NCBI GenBank assembly: GCA_913062815.1
Contig: CAJXWZ010000020.1
Span: 1-64,000 of the forward strand
Source: an uncultured Colwellia sp.
Lineage (GTDB): Bacteria; Pseudomonadota; Gammaproteobacteria; Enterobacterales; Alteromonadaceae
Direction of reading: 5' to 3'
DNA: 64,000 nucleotides
The notes under the pieces were generated by a model that was given only the letters and a program-made list of their open reading frames with translations, was not told where the DNA came from and made no database searches. Every line of letters begins with the position of its first letter. The stretch's first letter is position 1. A program made the translations under genes and the position numbers. Positions 57,127 to 64,000 of this stretch are shown here, in pieces.

Positions 57127-58725
57127 TTAAAATATCCTTTTTAGTGGCGATTGAATCGCATCAGGAAATAAAAAATAACTAATAAACATCATTAAAATAC
57201 AAAGCAATATTAAATTGGAGCTTATAAACAGTAATGTTTTTCGTTTATGCCATTTTTGTAAGCCTAAGTTTTGATTTGCAGAGACAACACCAAACACAGG
57301 AACACCAGTAGCTTTGCTTAACTGAGCTGTAGAAGTAGCAATTGGGGATAATTGACTCAATAATAGTGATATACCGACACCCACAATTATACCCACAACC
57401 GCAACAATCCCAAAGAATAAAAATCGAGCCGGACCAACAGGTTGCGTTGCAGCCCTTGGGGGATCTATTACTCTAAACTGGATTTTATCTGTAGTTTCAT
57501 CAGCTTGTTGTGCAAGTTGTGCCGTTTCTTTTCGAGATAATAAATCTTCATACTTAGACTTAGTTATTTCATAACCACGGTTAAGTGCAACTAATTCGGC
57601 TTCTATTTCAGGTAAGGTATGAATCTTACTTTCAAGATTTTGAACACGTTGTTGATAATTTTTAACTCTTACCGTAAGTGAAGCTGCCTCATTCTCTAAA
57701 CTGTTAACTTGCACTTTCATTTCTTGATAAACTGGATTTTTATCAATAGAAGTGATCGAGGATTGCGAAGTTGCTCCTGAGGCTTTCATTGAATCATAAT
57801 ATTTCTCAATCTCAGCAGTTCGTTGCGAATTCAAACTGTCAATTCGCCCTTTTAACTGCTTAACATCGGGGTGACTGTCTGTATATCTAAGTTGTAGATC
57901 ATCAAGCTGCCCTTCTAACTGAATTATTCTGCCATCATAGGACGTTGTTACAGAGCTGTTGCTTTGAACTTTATTTGAAAAGAGTCCAAAAACTGGTTCT
58001 TCACCCAAAAGCTGCGCCTTGGCTGATGCTAATCGAGTTTCAACTTCTTTAAGTTGAAGTTGAGCTTCTTCCAGTTTTGTTTTTTCAGATTTTAAATTAT
58101 TATAAAAGCCTCCAGATTGCCCTGGCAAAATACCACTGTATTTTTGTTTGAAGTCGGTTAAGCGAGACTCAGAGGCACTTAATCGATTTTCATAGTCGGT
58201 AAGTTGTACGTTTAAAAATTTCTGTGCGCTATCAGAATCGCTTCGTGTTTCACCAAGGGTATTCTCAATAAACACAGTCAGTGCCGATTGAACAATGTTC
58301 TTTGCCATTTCAGCGTTTTCATGTTCAATACTTAACGTATATATATTCTCTCTACCAGCACTTGAAATTATTATATTGTTCTTTAATCCATCTATAAGAG
58401 CATCATATTCTTCGGTGTTATTCGCTTGCACGTCTAAATCGGTCATGCGTGAAATACGCTCTAAATTAGGACGGCTTAATAAGGTTTTTACCATCAAACG
58501 AATTTGAGTGTCCGGGTTGGTTTCTACGGTTAGCCCTCGTAATAAAGGGCGTAACAATGATTGCGTATCAACGTAAACACGTGCTTCAGATTCGTATATG
58601 TCAGGCATAGCCGCTATAAAATACCAACTAATAGGGCAAATAAGCCACGTAGATATAATAATATATCTACGTTTTATCCAAATTCCTTTTAGATAATCAA
58701 TTATCTCTTCGAGTATTTCCTGCAT
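57127..58725 (-). CDS. Polysaccharide chain-length determinant (Wzz-like)
   Basis: Inner-membrane co-polymerase that sets chain length and activates the tyrosine kinase. The 532-residue protein has a TM helix near the N-terminus (about 20-35), the Wzz motif YESEARVYVDTQSLL, a long periplasmic coiled coil (about 170-390), the GNVR-type region ALNRGYEITKSKYEDLLSR, then TM helices (about 435-455 and 502-522). It belongs to the exosortase A (TIGR03007) type. Confidence 0.92.
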   Translation of the reverse strand: MQEILEEIIDYLKGIWIKRRYIIISTWLICPISWYFIAAMPDIYESEARVYVDTQSLLRPLLRGLTVETNPDTQIRLMVKTLLSRPNLERISRMTDLDVQANNTEEYDALIDGLKNNIIISSAGRENIYTLSIEHENAEMAKNIVQSALTVFIENTLGETRSDSDSAQKFLNVQLTDYENRLSASESRLTDFKQKYSGILPGQSGGFYNNLKSEKTKLEEAQLQLKEVETRLASAKAQLLGEEPVFGLFSNKVQSNSSVTTSYDGRIIQLEGQLDDLQLRYTDSHPDVKQLKGRIDSLNSQRTAEIEKYYDSMKASGATSQSSITSIDKNPVYQEMKVQVNSLENEAASLTVRVKNYQQRVQNLESKIHTLPEIEAELVALNRGYEITKSKYEDLLSRKETAQLAQQADETTDKIQFRVIDPPRAATQPVGPARFLFFGIVAVVGIIVGVGISLLLSQLSPIATSTAQLSKATGVPVFGVVSANQNLGLQKWHKRKTLLFISSNLILLCILMMFISYFLFPDAIQSPLKRIF

Positions 58726-58900
58726 TCTTGACCTCTGTTGCCCGACTTCTATTATTCACAGGCAGTGAAACTAAAATAATTCAATTCGTTTATTTGACTT
58801 TGAATACAACTCAAAATCTTGATGTTTAATAATGTTGTTTTCGAAGTTTTCCGAAAATTTAATTTTCTTATTTTTTACTGAAAAGCATCTGTTTTATCCC
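58726..58900 (-). other. Gap between export lipoprotein and Wzz genes
   Basis: 175 AT-rich bases inside the minus-strand EPS operon. No gene or clear terminator is seen, so read-through from the Wza-like gene is possible. Confidence 0.35.
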
Positions 58901-59536
58901 TTAGAACCAAGCTTCAGGTATTATAATAATGTCACCAGGTAACATATCAACATTAGCGCTTATTTCACCGTTCTTTAACAACTCATCAATCATTATTTCA
59001 TATTGAATTTGTTTGCCATTCTCCATTCTAACAAGAACCGCATCATCACCATCAGCAAATTCAGTTAATCCTCCAACCTGTATCATGACATCTAATAAGG
59101 TCATATGCTGAGTATAATTAATTGCTTGTGGTTGCGCTGCCTCACCAATGACTCTTATTTGTTCACTGAATGGCCCGACAAAACTATTCACAGTTACAGT
59201 AACAATTGGATCCCTTAAGTAGGTCGCTAATATTTCTTCTATCGAACGAGCCAATTCAGTAGGTGTTTTTCCAGACACCTTAATATCTTCAACAAGCGAG
59301 GTTGTTATCATGCCATCGGGGCGAACAACAAACGAACCGGAAACCTCGGGGTTACGCCAAACAAAAATATTGAGCACATCCCCCGCACCAATAAGGTACT
59401 TATATGAATTTACATCAGCAGTATTTGAAGAATGTAAAGTTGCGGTGGGTAAGGTGTTGTTTGAACAAGCAGAAATGATATGTGCTACTAGTAAAGTAAC
59501 CAATACTTTCAGTGCTTTGGTAATATGTTTATCCAT
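58901..59536 (-). CDS. Polysaccharide export lipoprotein (Wza-like)
   Basis: A 211-residue outer-membrane lipoprotein with lipobox ISAC (MDKHITKALKVLVTLLVAHI precedes it). It has the polysaccharide export domain (YLIGAGDVLNIFVWRNPEVSG in parts, VRPDGMITTSLV) and one SLBB domain (IRVIGEAAQPQAINY). It is shorter than Wza and fits the XrtA-associated type (TIGR03027). It heads the minus-strand EPS operon and diverges from the sugar transferase gene. Confidence 0.92.
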   Translation of the reverse strand: MDKHITKALKVLVTLLVAHIISACSNNTLPTATLHSSNTADVNSYKYLIGAGDVLNIFVWRNPEVSGSFVVRPDGMITTSLVEDIKVSGKTPTELARSIEEILATYLRDPIVTVTVNSFVGPFSEQIRVIGEAAQPQAINYTQHMTLLDVMIQVGGLTEFADGDDAVLVRMENGKQIQYEIMIDELLKNGEISANVDMLPGDIIIIPEAWF

Positions 59537-59769
59537 GGTTCAGACCTATATACATTAAAAGATATATTTAATTCAATTGGTGATTGTATGGTATTTTTTT
59601 CTTAGATGCACACTTTTTAACAGCTGTAAATAAAACGTTAACTTTCACTTTATTTTTGTTAGAATCAATTCTTTCTTTTAATTGAATACTGCTTTAGTTG
59701 TTTTTATTGTTTAATAACGTTAATTGTAAATCAATTAGTTCATTTTCTTAGTGAGGAATATTCACTCGC
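59537..59769. promoter_or_regulatory. Divergent EPS promoter region
   Basis: 233 AT-rich bases between the two EPS operons. No sigma-54 signature is visible on either strand, unlike the PEP-CTERM gene. Promoters for both directions should lie here. Confidence 0.4.
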
Positions 59770-61173
59770 ATGTCTAGCCCTAAGTTCAGTGATTTGTCGG
59801 TTGCTAGTAAATCCTTAATTATTATTGAATCTTTCTTGTTTTTGATAGGTGTGCCATTAGCCTTATACATCAATAATTTGTTTTCAATTATAAAAGTATC
59901 TTCAATTTCAGATGGCGTTCTCTTCATTTACGCATTAGTTTTTGCATTAGTTCATCAATTAAGTTGTTTAGCACTTGGCTTATACAATTCTAAATTAAGA
60001 ACTAATTTTAGAGGGGTATTCCGTCGACTACTAATGTGTATAGCTGTAGCCTTCTTTATTTTAACCATTGCAAACCCATTCTATGGTAATAATATTCTAC
60101 CAATTGAAATTATTGCCTTGGCGTCATTAACTAGTTTTATTGTTATAGCATCGTTCCGCTACTTTACTTTTCAAATTGACTTGTTTGGTTTTAATCGCAG
60201 GGTCGTGTTGGTTATTGGTGCAGGAGAAAGAGCCTCTATCATCGAAAGAAGAATGCGCCGTGATGTAGATAGGCAAAATTTTTCTGTGCATGGCTATGTT
60301 GTTATGAATGGCGATGCTGAAGAGGGAATAAAACAAGAAACTCGTATATGTCTAGAAGGTTCTCTTGTTAATTACGCACTGGAAAATCAAGTTGATGAAA
60401 TTGTTGTTGCTAGTGATGAACGCCGAAATAACATACCGATAGATGAACTGTTTGCCTGTAAAATCAGAGGTATAGAAATAACAGAGATTTTAGATTTTAT
60501 TGAACGAGAAACTGGGCAGATTGCTGTGAATCTTATTTATCCTAGTTGGGTTATTTATTCTAATGGCTTTGCCTCGGTAAATTATCTTAGAAACACTTTA
60601 GATTGGATTTTTAATGCAGCAATGGCGTTTGTTTTATTTGCTTTGACTTGGCCCATTATGTTGTTGACAGCCCTCTTAATTAAACTAGAAGAGGGAATAA
60701 AAGCCCCTATTTTTTATCTACAAGAGCGTGTTGGTTTAGATGGTGAACCCTTTAATATCATGAAATTTAGAAGCATGCGATTAGACGCTGAAAAGTTTGG
60801 GGCGCAAATGGCATGTGAAAATGACCCACGTGTTACTAAAATTGGTAATTTTTTACGTAAATATCGTATTGATGAGTTACCCCAGATTTATAATGTCATG
60901 CGTGGTGATATGGGTTTTGTTGGCCCGAGACCAGAGCGGCCTCAGTTTGTTCAAGGTTTAATTAAGAATATTCCATATTATAACGAACGTCATAATGTGA
61001 AGCCTGGTTTAACCGGCTGGGCGCAATTGAAATATCCTTATGGTTCAACTGAGGCTGATTCTTTAGAAAAGTTAAAGTACGACTTATATTATATAAAGCA
61101 TCGTAGCTTTTTATTAGACTTACTGATACTGATCAGAACGGTTGAAATAGTTTTGTTTGGCAAAGGTCGATAA
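59770..61173 (+). CDS. Undecaprenyl-phosphate sugar transferase
   Basis: A 467-residue polyprenol-phosphate hexose transferase that starts repeat-unit assembly of the exopolysaccharide. It has four N-terminal TM helices, a Rossmann-like middle domain (VVLVIGAGERASIIERR), one more TM segment and the C-terminal catalytic domain with FNIMKFRSMRLDAE and FVGPRPERPQF and KPGLTGWAQL. It matches the exosortase A type (TIGR03013). It heads the plus-strand EPS operon. Confidence 0.93.
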   Translation: MSSPKFSDLSVASKSLIIIESFLFLIGVPLALYINNLFSIIKVSSISDGVLFIYALVFALVHQLSCLALGLYNSKLRTNFRGVFRRLLMCIAVAFFILTIANPFYGNNILPIEIIALASLTSFIVIASFRYFTFQIDLFGFNRRVVLVIGAGERASIIERRMRRDVDRQNFSVHGYVVMNGDAEEGIKQETRICLEGSLVNYALENQVDEIVVASDERRNNIPIDELFACKIRGIEITEILDFIERETGQIAVNLIYPSWVIYSNGFASVNYLRNTLDWIFNAAMAFVLFALTWPIMLLTALLIKLEEGIKAPIFYLQERVGLDGEPFNIMKFRSMRLDAEKFGAQMACENDPRVTKIGNFLRKYRIDELPQIYNVMRGDMGFVGPRPERPQFVQGLIKNIPYYNERHNVKPGLTGWAQLKYPYGSTEADSLEKLKYDLYYIKHRSFLLDLLILIRTVEIVLFGKGR

Positions 61174-61178
61174 CAGTA

Positions 61179-62048
61179 ATGGCAGTAAAGCAGTTGGAAA
61201 CAGTTCCTAAAAAACAAGTAATGACGGTTGACGTTGAAGACTATTTTCACGTGTCGGCATTTGAAAAAAATATTTGCCGTTCTGATTGGGCAAGCTTAGA
61301 GTTAAGAGTTGAACGTAATACCAATCGTTTATTGGAGTTGTTCGAACAGCATCAAGTAAAAAGTACTTTTTTCACCTTAGGTTGGGTTGCTGAACGTTGT
61401 CCTAATTTAATTAGATCTATAGTTAATCAGGGGCATGAGTTGGGTAGCCACGGTTATTCTCATCAACGCGCGACTATGATGACGGTAGCAGAGTTTCATC
61501 AAGATGTTAGTAAAAGCAAGCAAATATTAGAAGATGCTGCAGGCCAAAAAATTATTGGTTATCGAGCGCCTAGCTTTTCAATTAACGACAGTAATACTTG
61601 GGTTTATGATACGTTGATAGAACTTGGCTTTGAATATAGCTCAAGTACTTATCCGATTGAGCATGATTTATATGGTGTGCCAAATTGGCCTCGTTTTATG
61701 TATCAACGCTCTGAAGAAGTTGATGGAAAATACATCATTGAAATTCCTGTTCCTACGTCACGAAAAAAAGGCCAGAACACAGGCATTGGAGGTGGAGGTT
61801 ACTTTCGCCTTTATCCCTATTGGTTATCAAAGAAGCGTATTGATGGTTACTTAAAAACAGAACAGCAGCCGTATAGTTTTTATTTTCATCCGTGGGAAAT
61901 CGATCCACAACAACCCAAAGTGCAAGATGCAACGCTAAAGTCAAAGTTACGCCATTATATGAATTTATCTCGTATGGAAGGCAAAATAATAAGACTTTTA
62001 GAAGACTATCAATGGGACACCATGAAAAGTGTCTATTTGAATAAATAG
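61179..62048 (+). CDS. XrtA-system polysaccharide deacetylase
   Basis: A 289-residue NodB-type deacetylase of the exosortase A locus, which would remove acetyl groups from the polysaccharide. It has TVDVEDYFHVSAFE (catalytic and metal Asp), GSHGYSHQRATMM (metal-binding His pair), GYRAPSFSI and the DUF3473 tail with YFHPWEIDPQQP. No signal peptide is seen, so it probably acts in the cytoplasm. It starts five bases after the transferase stop. Confidence 0.92.
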   Translation: MAVKQLETVPKKQVMTVDVEDYFHVSAFEKNICRSDWASLELRVERNTNRLLELFEQHQVKSTFFTLGWVAERCPNLIRSIVNQGHELGSHGYSHQRATMMTVAEFHQDVSKSKQILEDAAGQKIIGYRAPSFSINDSNTWVYDTLIELGFEYSSSTYPIEHDLYGVPNWPRFMYQRSEEVDGKYIIEIPVPTSRKKGQNTGIGGGGYFRLYPYWLSKKRIDGYLKTEQQPYSFYFHPWEIDPQQPKVQDATLKSKLRHYMNLSRMEGKIIRLLEDYQWDTMKSVYLNK

Positions 62049-62080
62049 TATTCCTAAAATAATAATAAGAGAACGGAAAC

Positions 62081-63148
62081 TTGACTAATCTTTGTGAAAT
62101 TAAACGCTTATCTTCTGCGCAGTTTACGCAATGGGATGATTATGTAAAAACTCATCAGCAAGGGAGTTTTTTTCACCTTAGCGGTTGGCAGACAGTTATA
62201 GAAAAAAGTTTCAGCCATTCGTGCTATTTTTTATATGTTCAACAAAATGGCATAATTACCGGTGTGTTACCTTTAGTTGAAGTAAAGAGTAAGTTATTTG
62301 GTCATGCGCTTGTTTCGACACCTTTTTGTGTTTACGGTGGGGTTATAGCCGACTCTCAAAACATTGCTCGTCAATTAGAACAAGAAGCTTGTCGCATTGC
62401 AGAACAACTTCAGGTTGATTATCTTGAGTTACGCTATAAAGAAGCTCAAGACTCTAGCTTACTTTTAAAACAAGCACACAGTACTTTTGGCTGTGCAATA
62501 GCTGAAGGTAATGACAATATTCTAACCTCAATAAAGAAAAAGCAACGAGCAGTTATCAGACATTCATTGAAAAATGAACTGAGTTGCTCAATCAGCGAAA
62601 ATTCCAGCGATTCAACCTCATTTAGTAACGATTTTACCGACTTTTATCAACTACTTTCTACCAGCTACCGAAATTTAGGTACACCAATATTTACTAAGCG
62701 CTTTTTTGAGAACCTTATGGCAACCTTTAATGATTGCAGTGATATTGCGGTGATTCGTGATAAAGATAACCTGCCTTCTTCGGCAGTAATGAATTTCTAT
62801 TTTAATGAACAGGTCTTGCCTTACTATGGTGGTGGTAATGATGGTGCTCGTGGTTTGAAAAGTGCAGACTTTATGTATTATCAGGTGATGTGCCATGCAC
62901 ACCAAAAAGATAAAACATGGTTTGATTTCGGTCGAAGTAAAAATGACAGCGGCCCTTATAAATATAAGAAAAATTGGGGAATGGAACCGCAGCCATTACA
63001 TTATTATTATCATTTAGTTAAGGTGGACAGTTTACCAAACCTCAGTCCTAATAATCCTAAATACAAGTTCTTTATTAGTATGTGGCAAAAACTACCACTG
63101 AGATTGAGTCAATTTTTTGGGCCTTTTTTGTCGAAATATCTAGGGTAA
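62081..63148 (+). CDS. FemAB-like XrtA-associated protein
   Basis: A 355-residue protein of the FemAB-like GNAT fold found in exosortase A loci (TIGR03019 type). It has SFFHLSGWQTVIEKSF, YLELRYKE, KKKQRAVIRHS and the C-terminal KTWFDFGRSKNDSGPYKYKKNW (in parts). It may transfer an aminoacyl group to a polysaccharide or peptide; the substrate is unknown. The start is TTG 62081, with GGAA five bases before it, since no ATG in frame fits. Confidence 0.88.
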   Translation: MTNLCEIKRLSSAQFTQWDDYVKTHQQGSFFHLSGWQTVIEKSFSHSCYFLYVQQNGIITGVLPLVEVKSKLFGHALVSTPFCVYGGVIADSQNIARQLEQEACRIAEQLQVDYLELRYKEAQDSSLLLKQAHSTFGCAIAEGNDNILTSIKKKQRAVIRHSLKNELSCSISENSSDSTSFSNDFTDFYQLLSTSYRNLGTPIFTKRFFENLMATFNDCSDIAVIRDKDNLPSSAVMNFYFNEQVLPYYGGGNDGARGLKSADFMYYQVMCHAHQKDKTWFDFGRSKNDSGPYKYKKNWGMEPQPLHYYYHLVKVDSLPNLSPNNPKYKFFISMWQKLPLRLSQFFGPFLSKYLG

Positions 63149-63154
63149 AACGTT

Positions 63155-64000
63155 ATGAATAATAATGTAAAAGCAAATGACAATATTATGAATAGAAATA
63201 TAATGATTTGTTTTGGTATCCTATTAATATGGTTCGGGGCGTTCTATTATACTATTTTATCAACAGTAGATATTTGGCAAAAGTCAGAAACATTTGCTCA
63301 TGGCTTTTTTATTATTCCTATTGCGATATGGTTATTTTCAAAAGAGCGTGACTTTTTAACATCTTCAGCTATAAAACCTAGTTTGTCTGCACTTTCCCCT
63401 TTTTTAGGTTCTATTTTACTTTGGTTAATAGGACAGGCTGCGGATATCAGTGTAGTGAGCCAATTTGCCTGTTTTGCATTGTTGCCATTATCGTTTTGGT
63501 TAATATTCGGTAATCAATTTGCTTGGAAATTAAAATTCCCTCTAGTTTTTATTTTGTTTTCAGTGCCTATAGGTAATGAACTTATTCCAATGCTTCAAGA
63601 GGTCACGGCAGAAATAACCGTGTTTTTTATAAAACTGTCAGGAATTCCTGTTTATTATGAAGGTTTATACATTACAATTCCTTCTGGAGTCTTTGAAGTT
63701 GCTGTTGCTTGCTCTGGTATCCGCTATTTAATTGCAAGTGTCACTATCGGATGTTTATATGCCCATTTAACATATTCAAGTTTAAAAAAACAATTAATAT
63801 TTATTGTATTTGCAATGCTGATCCCTATATTGGCAAATGGAATTCGAGCTTATTTAATTGTCTTAATTGCACACTTATCCGATCTGAAATATGCAACAGG
63901 TGTTGATCACCTGATATATGGCTGGTTATTCTTTGGTTTAGTGATAGGTTTGATGTTTTATGTTGGTGGCTTTTGGGCCGAAGAACAACCAACAGGAAAA
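63155..64000 (+). CDS. xrtA: Exosortase A, N-terminal part (cut by window end)
   Basis: The membrane protease or transpeptidase that should process PEP-CTERM proteins. The frame runs open from ATG 63155 to the window end (282 codons). It has at least eight hydrophobic segments and the catalytic set: Cys186 in AVACSGIRY, Arg231 in NGIRAY and His252 in VDHLIYGW. The full family member is longer, often with a fused EpsI domain, which would lie beyond the window. It starts six bases after the FemAB-like gene. Confidence 0.93.
   Translation, partial: MNNNVKANDNIMNRNIMICFGILLIWFGAFYYTILSTVDIWQKSETFAHGFFIIPIAIWLFSKERDFLTSSAIKPSLSALSPFLGSILLWLIGQAADISVVSQFACFALLPLSFWLIFGNQFAWKLKFPLVFILFSVPIGNELIPMLQEVTAEITVFFIKLSGIPVYYEGLYITIPSGVFEVAVACSGIRYLIASVTIGCLYAHLTYSSLKKQLIFIVFAMLIPILANGIRAYLIVLIAHLSDLKYATGVDHLIYGWLFFGLVIGLMFYVGGFWAEEQPTGK

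Overview
The window is chromosomal DNA of a low-GC marine gammaproteobacterium. Gene order (tatABCD, hemB, rhlB-trxA-rho, ubiD-fre, hemCDXY, cyaY/lptM-dapF, DUF484-yigB-uvrD) and protein sequence point to Alteromonadales, most likely the Colwelliaceae (Colwellia/Thalassotalea type). This is inferred from reading the sequence, not from a database search.

Layout. Bases 1-212 are the 3' end of an rRNA operon: the last bases of a 5S gene, a terminator, a decayed second 5S tail and a second terminator. Bases 477-26471 are core genome: the Tat translocase operon with tatD, haem synthesis (hemB; hemC-hemD-hemX-hemY), RhlB helicase, thioredoxin, Rho, UbiD, Fre, CyaY, LptM, DapF, YigB, a LexA-boxed uvrD, and three c-di-GMP proteins (GGDEF-EAL, a 7TM cyclase, a PleD-like regulator).

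Bases 27152-38466 are an 11.3-kb integrative element in tRNA-Arg(CCG), bounded by a 22-bp direct repeat of the tRNA 3' end. It carries a P4-type tyrosine integrase, an AlpA-like regulator, a putative HUH replication protein and several unknown genes. Its right half, about 33033-37096, is a run of five integron gene cassettes with attC sites and no integron integrase (a CALIN). The first cassette holds two genes: a TIR-domain protein with an AbiJ-like N-terminus and an HExxH metallopeptidase-like protein. This is the best candidate for an undescribed defence system here. The other cassettes encode a hydrophilic protein, a membrane-anchored coiled-coil protein, a lipoprotein and a HEPN-like protein.

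After the element come an RND efflux pair (38580-42702) and a small minus-strand operon (45764-42699): a Tat-exported protein with a GLSxGxWKNH motif, a PqqD-like protein, an HprK-related kinase and a nucleotidyltransferase. This looks like a poorly understood peptide-handling or modification system.

From 46128 to the end lies an exosortase A / PEP-CTERM exopolysaccharide locus: PrsK-PrsR two-component system, PrsT TPR protein, a PEP-CTERM/GEVED protein, an ExeA-like ATPase, an outer-membrane protein, a CpsD-like kinase, a Wzz-like chain-length protein, a Wza-like export lipoprotein, a sugar transferase, a polysaccharide deacetylase, a FemAB-like protein and the exosortase, cut by the window edge. 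A sigma-54 promoter in front of the PEP-CTERM gene fits control by PrsR. The Tat operon, the c-di-GMP enzymes and the EPS locus together suggest an organism that invests in surface matrix and biofilm.
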